From: an uncultured Algibacter sp.
GTDB lineage: Bacteria > Bacteroidota > Bacteroidia > Flavobacteriales > Flavobacteriaceae
DNA length: 64,000 nt
Assembly: GCA_947499935.1 (NCBI GenBank)
Contig: CANMQH010000001.1
Location: forward strand, 372,001 to 436,000
Direction of reading: 5' to 3'
How positions within the stretch are numbered: the stretch's first letter is position 1; the number at the start of each line of letters is the position of its first letter. Below the pieces are notes generated by a model that saw nothing but the letters and a program-made list of their open reading frames with translations, was not told the origin of the DNA and did not search any database. The position numbers were made by a program, and so were the translations under genes. Shown here in pieces: positions 8,531 through 17,746 of this stretch.

Positions 8531-10060
8531 ATGAAAAACATTAAATATATAGTTGTTTTACTAGGGATCACTTTTTTTTCCTGTGATGAAGATTTTTTAG
8601 AATTAACAGATCAAAACGGTTTAAATGCAGATAATTTTATGCAAACCGAAGGCCAAGCTATTGAGGCTACTACGGCTATTTACGACCCTTTAAATCATTT
8701 GGGTATGTATAACCTTAGTTTTGTAACATTAGGAGAAATTCCAACAGACAATATCATAAATGAAAATGGTGATGGAAATTTTGGACCAGACATGATTAAA
8801 TTAAATGCCTATAATTGGGATGGCAATAACCTTTATTTTAATGTAAGATGGAGTGCTGCATATAAAGGCATAAGTCGCGCTAATTTTTTGCTGGATAATC
8901 TAGATAAGGTTACAAATTTCTCTGCAGGTAAAAAAAATGAACTAGAAGGACAAGCTTTGTTTTTAAGAGCCTTGTATTATTATAACTTAGTTGCTGGCTT
9001 TGGAGATATTCCTTTACTAACAACAAGTTTGTTAACTCCAGATGAATTAAATAGTATTTCTAAATCGCCAGAAGAAGATGTTTGGGCACAAATGGAAGAA
9101 GACCTTTCTAGGGCTGCTAGTTTATTGCCAGCTACTTACCCTAGTGAAGAAACAGGAAGAGCAACAAAAGGCGCTGCATTTGGTTTGCTTTCTAGAGTAA
9201 AATTATGGACTAAAGATTACATAGGTGCAGAAGATGCAGCTTTTGAAGTAGAAAAACTAAGTTATCAGTTGCTTAATACAGCAGACTATATTAAACAATT
9301 TGATGGTAGAATGGAGAATAGCTCTGAGTCTGTTTTTGAAGTGCAGTTAGTATCTGGTTTTGGTCGGTTTTTTAGTGCTGAATTAGCAGAAACCTCTTTG
9401 CTTATGCATATATTTCCAAGAGTGCCTTGGGCTGTGTACATGATACCAAGACAAACTGCAAGCTATGATGTGGTTAGCGATGCTTTTGAAGCTGATGATA
9501 TTAGAAGAGAAGCTTCAATTCTTATTTCTGGAGAGGATGAAATTAATTATGTCTTACCAGATGGAACTAATGTCGTTAGTGTATTTCCAGATTTATCAAT
9601 TTACAGTAATTTTAGAACAGATTTACAGACGGCTGGTGCTTATCAAATACGTAAATATTTGCCTTACGACCCTGTAAATTGGAGGCCAGGAGGCGCCTTT
9701 TTTAATAATTCGGTTTCTATCAATATACCTGTAATTCGCTATGCAGAAGTTATTCTTAATAAAGCAGAAGCTTTAGTGTTGCAAGGAAAAACAAATGAAG
9801 CATGGAATGCATTAGAAAAAATAAGACTTAGAGCAGGTTTGACCATGACAGGTATAAGCAATAGTGATCAAACCGCTTTGTTAGAGCAAATTAAAAAAGA
9901 TAGACGTGTAGAATTAATGTTTGAAGGACACAGATGGTTTGATTTAAAACGTTGGGGCGATTTAAATAATTTAACAGCTGCAGGTTTAAATTACAGTGGT
10001 CAAACAGAATGGTTTATTCCACAAAGAGAAATAGACGTTAACCCTAATTTAGGAAATTAG
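8531..10060 (+). CDS. SusD/RagB-family nutrient-binding outer-membrane lipoprotein
   Basis: 509 residues. The signal peptide MKNIKYIVVLLGITFFSC ends in a lipobox Cys followed by DED, the usual start for surface-exposed Bacteroidota lipoproteins. The SusD fold is shown by the TPR-rich N-terminal half (SAAYKGISRANFLLDNLD, then GQALFLRALYYYNLV with GDIPLL) and the C-terminal hallmark IRYAEVILNKAEALV followed by RRVELMFEGHRWFDLKRWG. It caps the SusC pore and binds the glycan. It is co-transcribed with SusC and followed by a strong terminator, which closes the operon. Confidence 0.97.
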   Translation: MKNIKYIVVLLGITFFSCDEDFLELTDQNGLNADNFMQTEGQAIEATTAIYDPLNHLGMYNLSFVTLGEIPTDNIINENGDGNFGPDMIKLNAYNWDGNNLYFNVRWSAAYKGISRANFLLDNLDKVTNFSAGKKNELEGQALFLRALYYYNLVAGFGDIPLLTTSLLTPDELNSISKSPEEDVWAQMEEDLSRAASLLPATYPSEETGRATKGAAFGLLSRVKLWTKDYIGAEDAAFEVEKLSYQLLNTADYIKQFDGRMENSSESVFEVQLVSGFGRFFSAELAETSLLMHIFPRVPWAVYMIPRQTASYDVVSDAFEADDIRREASILISGEDEINYVLPDGTNVVSVFPDLSIYSNFRTDLQTAGAYQIRKYLPYDPVNWRPGGAFFNNSVSINIPVIRYAEVILNKAEALVLQGKTNEAWNALEKIRLRAGLTMTGISNSDQTALLEQIKKDRRVELMFEGHRWFDLKRWGDLNNLTAAGLNYSGQTEWFIPQREIDVNPNLGN

Positions 10061-10087
10061 TTTTTTTAGTTATTTAATAGTTAGTTG

Positions 10088-10116
10088 AAAAAGCGAGAGA
10101 GATCTCGCTTTTTTTT
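10088..10116 (+). terminator. Rho-independent terminator of the SusC/SusD operon
   Basis: Perfect stem AAGCGAGA / TCTCGCTT with a GAGA loop (10091-10110), preceded by extra A residues and followed by a T-run to 10116. It lies 28 bases after the SusD stop codon. Confidence 0.9.
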
Positions 10117-10137
10117 ATTAATGAAATTCAGTTTTGA

Positions 10138-10215
10138 GAAGCCTGTAAGACGTACTCAAAATTGCAAGTTGAATTCACCCCGATTTTTTTTAGCGGGATA
10201 TTGATTTAATGCCTC
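10138..10215. repeat. Dispersed repeat, copy 1
   Basis: This stretch begins GAAGCCTGTAAGACGTACTC and aligns over about 76 bases with a second copy at 53707-53782, by eye at roughly 80% identity with one single-base gap. Both copies are non-coding and lie between genes. On the minus strand both contain a short frame reading NFEY-[V/I]-LQAS, which hints at a decayed mobile or coding element. The repeat has no recognisable terminal repeats. Confidence 0.65.
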
Positions 10216-10270
10216 AATCCTTGTGTCGATTTCTTGTGTTGGATCTATGAATAGCCCAGGAGTTAGCCTT

Positions 10271-13200
10271 TTATTTTCTGTTTTCCTTTAAATAAATACT
10301 TGGAGACTTACCATAAACTTTTTTAAAACATTTTGTAAAATAGGATAGGTTATGGAAGCCAACATCAAAAGCAACTTGCGAAATGTTTAAGTCCGTTTCC
10401 GTAATAAATTCTGCAGCTTTCTTTATCCTGTAATCTCTGATAAGTTCATTTGCAGACATGTTGCTTATTGATTTTAATTTACGATAGAGCTGCATTCTAC
10501 TGAAATTTAAAGCTTTCCCTAATTCTTCAACACCAAATTGCGGGTTTTGTAAGTTTTTAGAAATGACCTCTTCAATAGTATTTAAAAAGTCTTGTTCAAA
10601 CTTACTCACAGTGCTGTTTGGTTCCTCATTTTTTATTTCAGAAATCGAGAATTTTTCTTTTAAGAGACGTCTTTGTTCTAATAAATTTTTAAGCGTTGCT
10701 AATACATGTTTAATATGAAAGGGTTTTGGAATATAAGCATCTGCGCCAACTTCCAGACCTTCTATTCTATGCTCTATTGAGGCTCTGGCAGTAAGCAAAA
10801 CAAGTGGAATATGATTGGTGAGATGATTTCTTTTTATATCATCACAAAGATGAATGCCATCTTTTTTAGGCATCATAACATCACTTAATATAATATCAGG
10901 AACATGTTTTAATGCTGTCTTTAGTCCGTCCTCACCATTATAGGCTTGTATGATTGTAAAGTCGTTTTCAAGAGAATCTTTAATAAATGTTTGTAATTCT
11001 ATATTGTCTTCAACTATGAGTAAAAGAGGATTGTCTTTATTTTTTGTTTTTAAATGTTTTTGTAATTCGTCTACATTGGGTTCTGGTGTATACAAAGATT
11101 CATTTTTTGATTTAGGGATATTTATAAAATCACTTTTAGAAGTTATTTGCTCATCTATAGGTTGATATTTGCTGATAACTAATGGGAGGGTTACTGTAAA
11201 TTGACTGCCAACATGTTCTTTGCTAATAACATGTATGTTGCCTTTGTGAAGTTCAACCAAAGCTTTTGTGTATGCTAACCCAATGCCAGACCCCATAGAA
11301 CTTGACCGGTTTGAGCTGTCTATTTGATAAAATCGATTAAAAATAAACGCCATTTGGTTTTTAGGTATGCCAATACCAGTATCTTTAACGGTTATTTTTA
11401 TATTATTTGTTTCTTTTACTGTGGTAGTATCTATTTGGAGGTTAACATCTACGAGGCCGCTTTCGGGTGTGTATTTAATGCAGTTAGAAATTAAATTATT
11501 GATGATTTTTTCTAGTTTATCCCAATCAAAAAAAGATTCTAGAGCTGTTTCACTACTATTAAATGATAATTTAATTTTTTTATTTTCAGCTAGAAAATAA
11601 AAAGAATTCACCATGTCTTTTAAAAAGCTTACAAGGTCTCCTTTAGATGTGTTAATTTTTATTTCATTGGTTTCAATCTTTCTAAATTCAAGTACTTGAT
11701 TAATTAGATTATATAAATTGTTTGCATTCCTTTCTACAGATACTAAGGTGTTTTTTACTTTAGTATCAATACGGTTTGATGAAATTAAATGTTGTAAAGG
11801 ACCTAAAATTAAAGTAAGCGGTGTTTTAAATTCATGAGAGATGTTGGTGAAAAACTCAAGCTTTACAGTATTTATTTTTTTTATGTTTTCCTGTTCTAGC
11901 TTTTCAATTTTTAACTTATTCTGGTAGTCTTGATTTATAACTATAAAATGCCTAAATAAAAACATTAAACCAATGCCAAGAAGTCCATACAGGGTATATG
12001 CCCACCAAGTTTTCCACCAAGGAGGACGCACAATTATTTTTAGTTCTTTAGCAGTTTCATTCCAAATGGCATCATTGTTAGATGCTTTAACTTTAAATAT
12101 GTAGGTGCCTGGATCTAGGTTAGAATAGGCAGCATAACGTCTTTTAGAATCAGTTTTGTTCCAAGTTTTATCAAAGCCTTCTAGTTTGTATTGGTATTTG
12201 TTTTGCTTAGGGGAGACATAATGCAATCCAGAAAATTCAAATAAGAAAGCATTAAGTTGGTGGTCTAATACAATGTCTTTAGTTTCAGAAATAGATTTTT
12301 TTAGAATGATACTTCCTTTAATAACATCGTTAATTTTTACTGATTTATTAAAAATTTTAAAATCTACAATTTCAACATTTGGGAGAAAATTATTTGGTGT
12401 AAAACTATTGGAATTAAAAACATTAAAACCATTAATGCCACCAAAATACATAAGGCCGTTAGCTCCTTTTCTAAAGGCGAATTTCCTAAAATTATAAGCT
12501 TGCAAACCATCATTGGTATTAAAGTTTGTAAAAGACTCTTTTTTAATGTCAAACTTATAAATACCATTATTAGAACTAATCCATAAATTATTGTTTTTGT
12601 CTTCTAAAATGCCATAAAGTTCATCATTTGTTAAGCCATGCTTATGATTATATCTAACTATTTTGGGGTTCTTTTTTGTTAATTCATTTTCAGGGATTTT
12701 GTTTAGTCCACCGCCAAAAGTTGCAATCCACAGATTTCCTGTTGCATCTTCAAGTATAGAAAACACATTGTTGTTGCTTAAGCTGGTTTTATTTTTTGGT
12801 TCGTTTTTTATAGTAATAAATTGTGTAGGGTTGTTGTTCAAATCTCTAATCACTTTTATTAAACCGCCACCATATGTGCCCACCCATAAGTTAGCTTTAC
12901 GGTCTTCGTATAAATATGAAATATGATTAGAACTAAGCAGGTGTTTAGAATTAGCATTATTATGATAATGTTCAATTTCTGGAAGTTTAGAGTCAAAATC
13001 TTTTGGCGTAAACTTCATAAGACCATCACCATCAAAAGAACCCATCCATATATCTCCAACCTTATCTTTTAGCATAACAGAAATGTTGTTTGATGGTAAA
13101 TGACTTGTATTACGAGTATGTTGAAAAACAGTTATGGCATCAGAGTTTTTTTGAAGCTTAATGTGGTTTAAACCATTATCCTCAGATCCTACCCATAAAT

Positions 13201-14530
13201 TACCATAATTGTCTTCGCAAATAGAAAAGATTTTGTCACTATTAATAGTGTTTTTAGTATCACTTTTATAGTTTATAAAGGATACTTTGCCATCTTTAAA
13301 TTTTAACTTATTTAAACCGCCATTGTGTGTCCCAATCCATAACGATTTCTGGCTATCTTCAAAAATAGTATTGATAAAATTATCGCTTAGACTAGTGTTA
13401 TCTGCCGAATTAAATTTAAAATGCGCTATGTTTTTTTTATTTTGGATAACCTTGTTTAAAGTGCCAGAGATAAAACCAATCCATAAGGTGCCAGAACTAT
13501 CTCCGTAGATATCGGAGACTTCGTTACTACTTAAACTATGTTCATTACCCAAGTTCTTTTTGTAGTTTGTAAAGGTGTTTTTAGAGGCATTAAACTTACT
13601 TAGTCCTCCGTATTTTGTTCCTATCCATAGGTTGCCATTTTGATCTTCGGATATGGCTGTAATATAATTATCAGGTAAACTATTTTTCTTATCAACTACA
13701 TTAAAGTATTTTTTGAACTTTACAACATTTGTTTCGTCTGGCATATATTGGTTTAGGCCATCTCTAGTGCCTACCCATATATTGTCGTGGCTATCTATAA
13801 ATAATGTTGTTACAAAATTGTTGCTTAAAGAGGTTTCAATATGTTTGTTTTTCTTGCAGCGTTTAAAATTTAATTTTCCTTGTCTATTTATAGAAACTTT
13901 ATTTAATCCATTTTTGGTGGCTACCCATAGATTATTGTTTTTGTCTTCTACGATAGCTTTAACTTCATTATGAGATAAGCTTTTTTTATCAACACCATTT
14001 TTATAATGATTGAATTTATAACCTTTTCCCTTTTTTGTAAGTTGAAATAATCCATTATGGGTTCCTACCCATAATGTCTTATAGCTATCCTCATAAATAC
14101 AATGAGTGGCATTAGATATGGTAAATGGGGTTTTAGTGTCATGAGAAGGTATGTTGCTGTAAAAGGCGTCCATGTCTCTATTATACCAGCATAACCCGTT
14201 TTTGGTACCAATCCAAAGTTTGCCATCATGATCTTCATTGATGCTCAGAATATCATTCCCTATAATTGAAGTATCATTATCTATATCATTTTTATAAATT
14301 TGAAAACGATATCCGTCATATTTGTATAAACCGTTAAACGACCCAAACCACATGTAACCTTTTGAGTCCTGGAAAATGGTAGTTATAGAGTTGTGAAATA
14401 AACCTTCATCAGATTTTATTTTTTCAAATTTAATATCTCCAACCTCTAATATATCATATGGTTTTTGAGCAATTAGTAATGTGTTAAAAAAAAGAATTGA
14501 TAAGATTAAAACTAAAAACTTGGCATTCAT
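10271..14530 (-). CDS. Hybrid two-component system regulator (HTCS)
   Basis: 1419 residues combining sensor, kinase and transcription factor in one inner-membrane protein. After a signal peptide (about 1-21) come about 14 Reg_prop repeats of the type LWIGTKNGL, enough for two seven-bladed propellers; a Y_Y_Y domain at about 753-830; one membrane helix near 845-865; a HisKA domain with phosphoacceptor His899 (ISHEFKTPLTL); a HATPase domain (GSGIGLAYTKALVELH); a receiver domain with Asp1217 (ILSDVMMPKKDG); and an AraC-type DNA-binding domain at about 1310-1419. Such proteins sense a glycan oligomer in the periplasm and activate the adjacent PUL. Being next to SusC/SusD and the sulfatase, it is their likely activator. 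It is convergent with SusD. Confidence 0.96.
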   Translation of the reverse strand: MNAKFLVLILSILFFNTLLIAQKPYDILEVGDIKFEKIKSDEGLFHNSITTIFQDSKGYMWFGSFNGLYKYDGYRFQIYKNDIDNDTSIIGNDILSINEDHDGKLWIGTKNGLCWYNRDMDAFYSNIPSHDTKTPFTISNATHCIYEDSYKTLWVGTHNGLFQLTKKGKGYKFNHYKNGVDKKSLSHNEVKAIVEDKNNNLWVATKNGLNKVSINRQGKLNFKRCKKNKHIETSLSNNFVTTLFIDSHDNIWVGTRDGLNQYMPDETNVVKFKKYFNVVDKKNSLPDNYITAISEDQNGNLWIGTKYGGLSKFNASKNTFTNYKKNLGNEHSLSSNEVSDIYGDSSGTLWIGFISGTLNKVIQNKKNIAHFKFNSADNTSLSDNFINTIFEDSQKSLWIGTHNGGLNKLKFKDGKVSFINYKSDTKNTINSDKIFSICEDNYGNLWVGSEDNGLNHIKLQKNSDAITVFQHTRNTSHLPSNNISVMLKDKVGDIWMGSFDGDGLMKFTPKDFDSKLPEIEHYHNNANSKHLLSSNHISYLYEDRKANLWVGTYGGGLIKVIRDLNNNPTQFITIKNEPKNKTSLSNNNVFSILEDATGNLWIATFGGGLNKIPENELTKKNPKIVRYNHKHGLTNDELYGILEDKNNNLWISSNNGIYKFDIKKESFTNFNTNDGLQAYNFRKFAFRKGANGLMYFGGINGFNVFNSNSFTPNNFLPNVEIVDFKIFNKSVKINDVIKGSIILKKSISETKDIVLDHQLNAFLFEFSGLHYVSPKQNKYQYKLEGFDKTWNKTDSKRRYAAYSNLDPGTYIFKVKASNNDAIWNETAKELKIIVRPPWWKTWWAYTLYGLLGIGLMFLFRHFIVINQDYQNKLKIEKLEQENIKKINTVKLEFFTNISHEFKTPLTLILGPLQHLISSNRIDTKVKNTLVSVERNANNLYNLINQVLEFRKIETNEIKINTSKGDLVSFLKDMVNSFYFLAENKKIKLSFNSSETALESFFDWDKLEKIINNLISNCIKYTPESGLVDVNLQIDTTTVKETNNIKITVKDTGIGIPKNQMAFIFNRFYQIDSSNRSSSMGSGIGLAYTKALVELHKGNIHVISKEHVGSQFTVTLPLVISKYQPIDEQITSKSDFINIPKSKNESLYTPEPNVDELQKHLKTKNKDNPLLLIVEDNIELQTFIKDSLENDFTIIQAYNGEDGLKTALKHVPDIILSDVMMPKKDGIHLCDDIKRNHLTNHIPLVLLTARASIEHRIEGLEVGADAYIPKPFHIKHVLATLKNLLEQRRLLKEKFSISEIKNEEPNSTVSKFEQDFLNTIEEVISKNLQNPQFGVEELGKALNFSRMQLYRKLKSISNMSANELIRDYRIKKAAEFITETDLNISQVAFDVGFHNLSYFTKCFKKVYGKSPSIYLKENRK

Positions 14531-14772
14531 GCAACGTATTGTATTTATGGCAAAAAGTTACAATTTTATTAAGACCTAAGTTCAATAGATTTTTAAAAAA
14601 ATATGGGATTAAAACAGTAATGATTTTAACAATGCGTAGCTTTTATAGTTTTTTGCGAAAAAATATTGAAATCACTTATTTTTTACGATTCAGAACACTT
14701 TTAAATATAAGATGTTAACACATGTTATTAAATTATTTTGGCATTTAGTAATCCCCAACAACTTAAAGATTA

Positions 14773-14780
14773 TATATTTG
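14773..14780 (+). promoter_or_regulatory. Candidate -7 element of transketolase promoter
   Basis: TATATTTG matches TAnnTTTG exactly, 83 bases before the tkt start codon. No clear -33 TTTG is visible at the expected spacing. Confidence 0.5.
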
Positions 14781-14794
14781 CAAAAATTGAATGT

Positions 14795-14819
14795 TTTGAA
14801 AGTCATTTAGTCTTTCAAA
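14795..14819 (+). promoter_or_regulatory. Hairpin in the transketolase leader
   Basis: TTTGAAAG (14795-14802) and CTTTCAAA (14812-14819) form an 8-bp stem with a 9-base loop. It starts 15 bases after the candidate -7 element, so it would sit near the 5' end of the transcript, where it could stabilise the mRNA. It lacks a T-run and is not a terminator. Confidence 0.5.
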
Positions 14820-14862
14820 TACCGCATTTTTAAGCCATTAAATATAAATCATAATTAAAAAA

Positions 14863-16905
14863 ATGAACAAAGACATTAATTTACAAGCAGCAGATAATAT
14901 AAGAGCATTAGCTGTAGCTATGGTAGAAAAAGCAAAATCAGGGCACCCAGGTGGACCCATGGGAGGTGCAGATTTTATGCACATTCTATATTCAGAATTT
15001 TTTAATTATGATCCATCAGATATGGAATGGGCCTTTAGAGACCGTTTCTTTATGGATGCTGGTCACTTGTCTACACTAATGTACGCGCAATATTACCTTT
15101 TAGGAAACTATGCTAAAGATGATGTTGCTAACTTCAGACAATGGGGTTCAATTACACCTGGTCATCCAGAAGTTGATGTCGCTAGAGGTATTGAAAATAC
15201 ATCTGGGCCATTAGGTCAAGGGCATACTATGGGTGTGGGAGCTGCTATTGCTGCTAAGTTTTTAGGAGCGCGTTTTGGAGATTGGATGAACCATAAAGTA
15301 TATGGATTTATTTCTGATGGAGGTATTCAAGAAGAAATCTCTCAAGGTGCAGGTAGAATTGCAGGCCATTTAGGATTGAATAATTTTATTATGTTCTTTG
15401 ATTCTAATGATATTCAATTATCAACATCTACAGATGAGGTTACCAGTGAAGATACTGCTGCGAAATATGAAGCATGGGGATGGAAAGTAGTCACTATTGA
15501 TGGTCACAATCATGATGAGATAAGAAAAGCATTAACCGATGCTAATAATGAAACTGAAAAACCAACCCTAATTATTGGTAAAACCATAATGGGTAAAGGT
15601 TGTGTAACTGCAGATGGTAATATGTTTGAAGGTTACTGCGAACTTCACGGGCAACCTATAGGAGCTACAGGAGCAGATTACGAAAAAACATTATTAAATT
15701 TAGGAGCAGATATTAATAATCCATTCGATATTTATAGCGATGTAAGTGATTTTTATAAAGATTTGGTGGTTAAGAAAACTGCTAAAGCTGCCGAAAAGAA
15801 AGTTGTTATAAACGCTTGGAAGAAAGAAAATAAGGCACTTTCAGATAAACTTGATTTCTTTTTATCAGGGCAACTTCCTGAGTTGGATTTTGAATCCATT
15901 CAGCATAAAGCTGGATTAGCAACCCGAGTAGCATCATCTAATGTGTTAGCATATTTAGCTGAAAATGTTGAAAACATGATTGTGTCTTCGGCAGATTTAT
16001 CTAACAGTGATAAAACAGATGGGTTTTTAAAGAAATCTTCTGCATTACAAAAAGGAGATTTTAGCGGATCATTTTTACAAGCAGGAGTTGCAGAATTAAC
16101 CATGGCATGTATTGCCAACGGTATTGCATTACACGGTGGAATTATTCCTGTAGTGGCAACATTTTTTGTATTTTCAGATTATATGAAACCAGCCATTCGT
16201 TTAAGTGGTATACAAGAATTACCAGTTAAATATGTATGGACGCACGATGCTTTTAGAGTAGGAGAAGATGGGCCAACGCACCAACCTATAGAACAAGAAG
16301 CACAAATACGCTTATTAGAGAAACTTAAAAACCATAGTGGTAAAAATAGTTTCTTAGCTATGCGACCTGCAGATTCTGCAGAAACAAGCGTTGCTTGGAA
16401 AATGGCTTTAGAGAATACAAACTCACCATCTGGATTAATTTTATCTAGACAAGGGATTAAAGATATAGCAGCTCAAGGTGAGTCTAGGTATAGTGAGGCT
16501 ATTGCTGCCGAAAAGGGAGGTTATTTAGTAAAAGAAGTTGAAAATCCAGATATAGTTCTTGTAGCCAATGGGTCAGAAGTTTCAACTCTAATTGATGCGG
16601 CTCAAATTTTAGAAGAAAAAGAAGGATTGCGTGTAAATATTGCTTCAATAATTTCTGAAGGCGTATTTAGATTACAATCTAAAGCATATCAAAATAGTGT
16701 CATTCCAAAAAACAAACCTTTGTACGGTTTAACGGCCGGTTTACCTGTAAATTTAGAAGGACTTGTTGGAGATAACGGAAAAGTATTTGGATTAGAACAC
16801 TTTGGGTATTCTGCACCTGCTGGGGTCTTAGACGATAAATTCGGGTTTACAGGAGAAAAAGTATCCCAAAATGTTTTGGAATATTTAAATCAAAAAAACG
16901 TATAA
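14863..16905 (+). CDS. tkt: Transketolase
   Basis: 680 residues, full length for a TPP-dependent transketolase, which moves two-carbon units between sugar phosphates in the non-oxidative pentose phosphate pathway. The N-terminal TPP domain has KAKSGHPGGPMGGADFMHIL near residues 26-45, PGHPEVD and GPLGQGHTMGVGAAIA, and the cofactor-binding stretch FISDGGIQEEISQGAGRIAG with DSNDIQLS after it. The Pyr domain carries HDAFRVGEDGPTHQPIEQ, and the C-terminal domain follows from about residue 550. The SDGG in place of the textbook GDG motif keeps the metal-binding Asp. It is the first gene of a tkt-tal operon, with transaldolase 19 bases downstream. Confidence 0.97.
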   Translation: MNKDINLQAADNIRALAVAMVEKAKSGHPGGPMGGADFMHILYSEFFNYDPSDMEWAFRDRFFMDAGHLSTLMYAQYYLLGNYAKDDVANFRQWGSITPGHPEVDVARGIENTSGPLGQGHTMGVGAAIAAKFLGARFGDWMNHKVYGFISDGGIQEEISQGAGRIAGHLGLNNFIMFFDSNDIQLSTSTDEVTSEDTAAKYEAWGWKVVTIDGHNHDEIRKALTDANNETEKPTLIIGKTIMGKGCVTADGNMFEGYCELHGQPIGATGADYEKTLLNLGADINNPFDIYSDVSDFYKDLVVKKTAKAAEKKVVINAWKKENKALSDKLDFFLSGQLPELDFESIQHKAGLATRVASSNVLAYLAENVENMIVSSADLSNSDKTDGFLKKSSALQKGDFSGSFLQAGVAELTMACIANGIALHGGIIPVVATFFVFSDYMKPAIRLSGIQELPVKYVWTHDAFRVGEDGPTHQPIEQEAQIRLLEKLKNHSGKNSFLAMRPADSAETSVAWKMALENTNSPSGLILSRQGIKDIAAQGESRYSEAIAAEKGGYLVKEVENPDIVLVANGSEVSTLIDAAQILEEKEGLRVNIASIISEGVFRLQSKAYQNSVIPKNKPLYGLTAGLPVNLEGLVGDNGKVFGLEHFGYSAPAGVLDDKFGFTGEKVSQNVLEYLNQKNV

Positions 16906-16924
16906 CAACATAACTTAATTAGAC

Positions 16925-17581
16925 ATGAAATTTTTTATAGATACAGCAAACCTAAGTGATATAGCAGAAGCTCAAGCTTTTGGTGTTTTAGATGGCGTAA
17001 CAACAAACCCATCATTAATGGCAAAGGAAGGCATTACAGGAGCTGATAATATTACAGCGCATTACAAAAAAATATGTGATTTAGTAGATGGCGATGTGAG
17101 TGCCGAAGTTATTTCTACAGATTTTGATGGCATGGTTAAAGAAGGCGAAGCATTAGCGGCTTTAAACCCTCAAATTGTTGTTAAATTACCATTAATTGCA
17201 GACGGCATTAAAGCGTGTAAATATTTTTCAGATAAAGGTATTAAAACTAATGTTACATTAGTGTTTTCTGCTGGTCAAGCATTATTAGCTGCTAAAGCTG
17301 GAGCAACTTATGTATCGCCATTTATTGGAAGGTTAGATGATATTTCTACAGATGGGTTAAACCTAATTGCCGAAATAAGACAGATTTATGATAACTACGG
17401 TTTTGAAACTCAAATTTTAGCAGCATCAGTACGTCACACCATGCATGTTATTGATTGTGCTAAATTAGGAAGTGATGTTATGACAGGACCTCTATCATCA
17501 ATAAAAGGGTTGTTAAAGCATCCTTTAACTGATATTGGTTTAGCTAAGTTTTTAGAAGATTATAAAAAAGGTAATCAATAA
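16925..17581 (+). CDS. tal: Transaldolase / fructose-6-phosphate aldolase-like (TalC/MipB type)
   Basis: 218 residues, the size of the short transaldolase family rather than the 315-residue TalB type. [16 protein letters not shown] opens the TIM barrel, followed by [13 protein letters not shown] and by [12 protein letters not shown], which carries the Schiff-base Lys. [12 protein letters not shown] and the C-terminal [17 protein letters not shown] are family landmarks. The family includes both transaldolases and fructose-6-phosphate aldolases. Adjacency to transketolase argues that this one serves as the transaldolase of the pentose phosphate pathway. A terminator follows. Confidence 0.93.
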   Translation: MKFFIDTANLSDIAEAQAFGVLDGVTTNPSLMAKEGITGADNITAHYKKICDLVDGDVSAEVISTDFDGMVKEGEALAALNPQIVVKLPLIADGIKACKYFSDKGIKTNVTLVFSAGQALLAAKAGATYVSPFIGRLDDISTDGLNLIAEIRQIYDNYGFETQILAASVRHTMHVIDCAKLGSDVMTGPLSSIKGLLKHPLTDIGLAKFLEDYKKGNQ

Positions 17582-17601
17582 ATAGTTGACATTTTAAAAC
17601 T

Positions 17602-17634
17602 AAAAAGCTTCTTAGTAAAATGAGGAGCTTTTTT
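17602..17634 (+). terminator. Rho-independent terminator of tkt-tal
   Basis: AAAAAGCTTCTTA pairs with TGAGGAGCTTTTT with two G-U wobbles across a short AT-rich loop; the T-run closes the structure. It begins 21 bases after the tal stop codon. Confidence 0.85.
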
Positions 17635-17716
17635 GGTTTCATCTACTTAGTGTTAGTTTAGTGTAACAATCTATGCGTAATATAGTCTTGTTAATATAGA
17701 CTAAGACAATAATTTG

Positions 17717-17724
17717 TAAATTTG
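17717..17724 (+). promoter_or_regulatory. Candidate -7 element before the GAF-domain gene
   Basis: TAAATTTG matches TAnnTTTG and lies 22 bases upstream of the start codon at 17747. A TTG at 17688-17690 is a possible but rather distant -33 element. Confidence 0.5.
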
Positions 17725-17746
17725 TATTATTAAGAATTACCATATA

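Larger units (their letters stand above)
14531..14862. promoter_or_regulatory. 332-bp divergent promoter region, HTCS / transketolase
   Basis: Non-coding AT-rich region between divergent genes. It contains a near-palindrome TAACACATGTTA at 14716-14727, similar to elements upstream of SusC, a candidate -7 element for transketolase at 14773 and a small hairpin in the transketolase leader. I see no riboswitch or RNA gene. Confidence 0.5.

Noticed and set aside
9465-9677. Long open frames inside SusC, SusD, HTCS and other genes in other frames.
   Set aside because: They are shadows of AT-rich coding sequence, without signals, motifs or conserved starts.
14863-16905. SDGG instead of GDG in transketolase as a sign of loss of function.
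   Set aside because: The metal-binding Asp and the following Asn are kept, and I recall this variant as usual for Bacteroidota transketolases.
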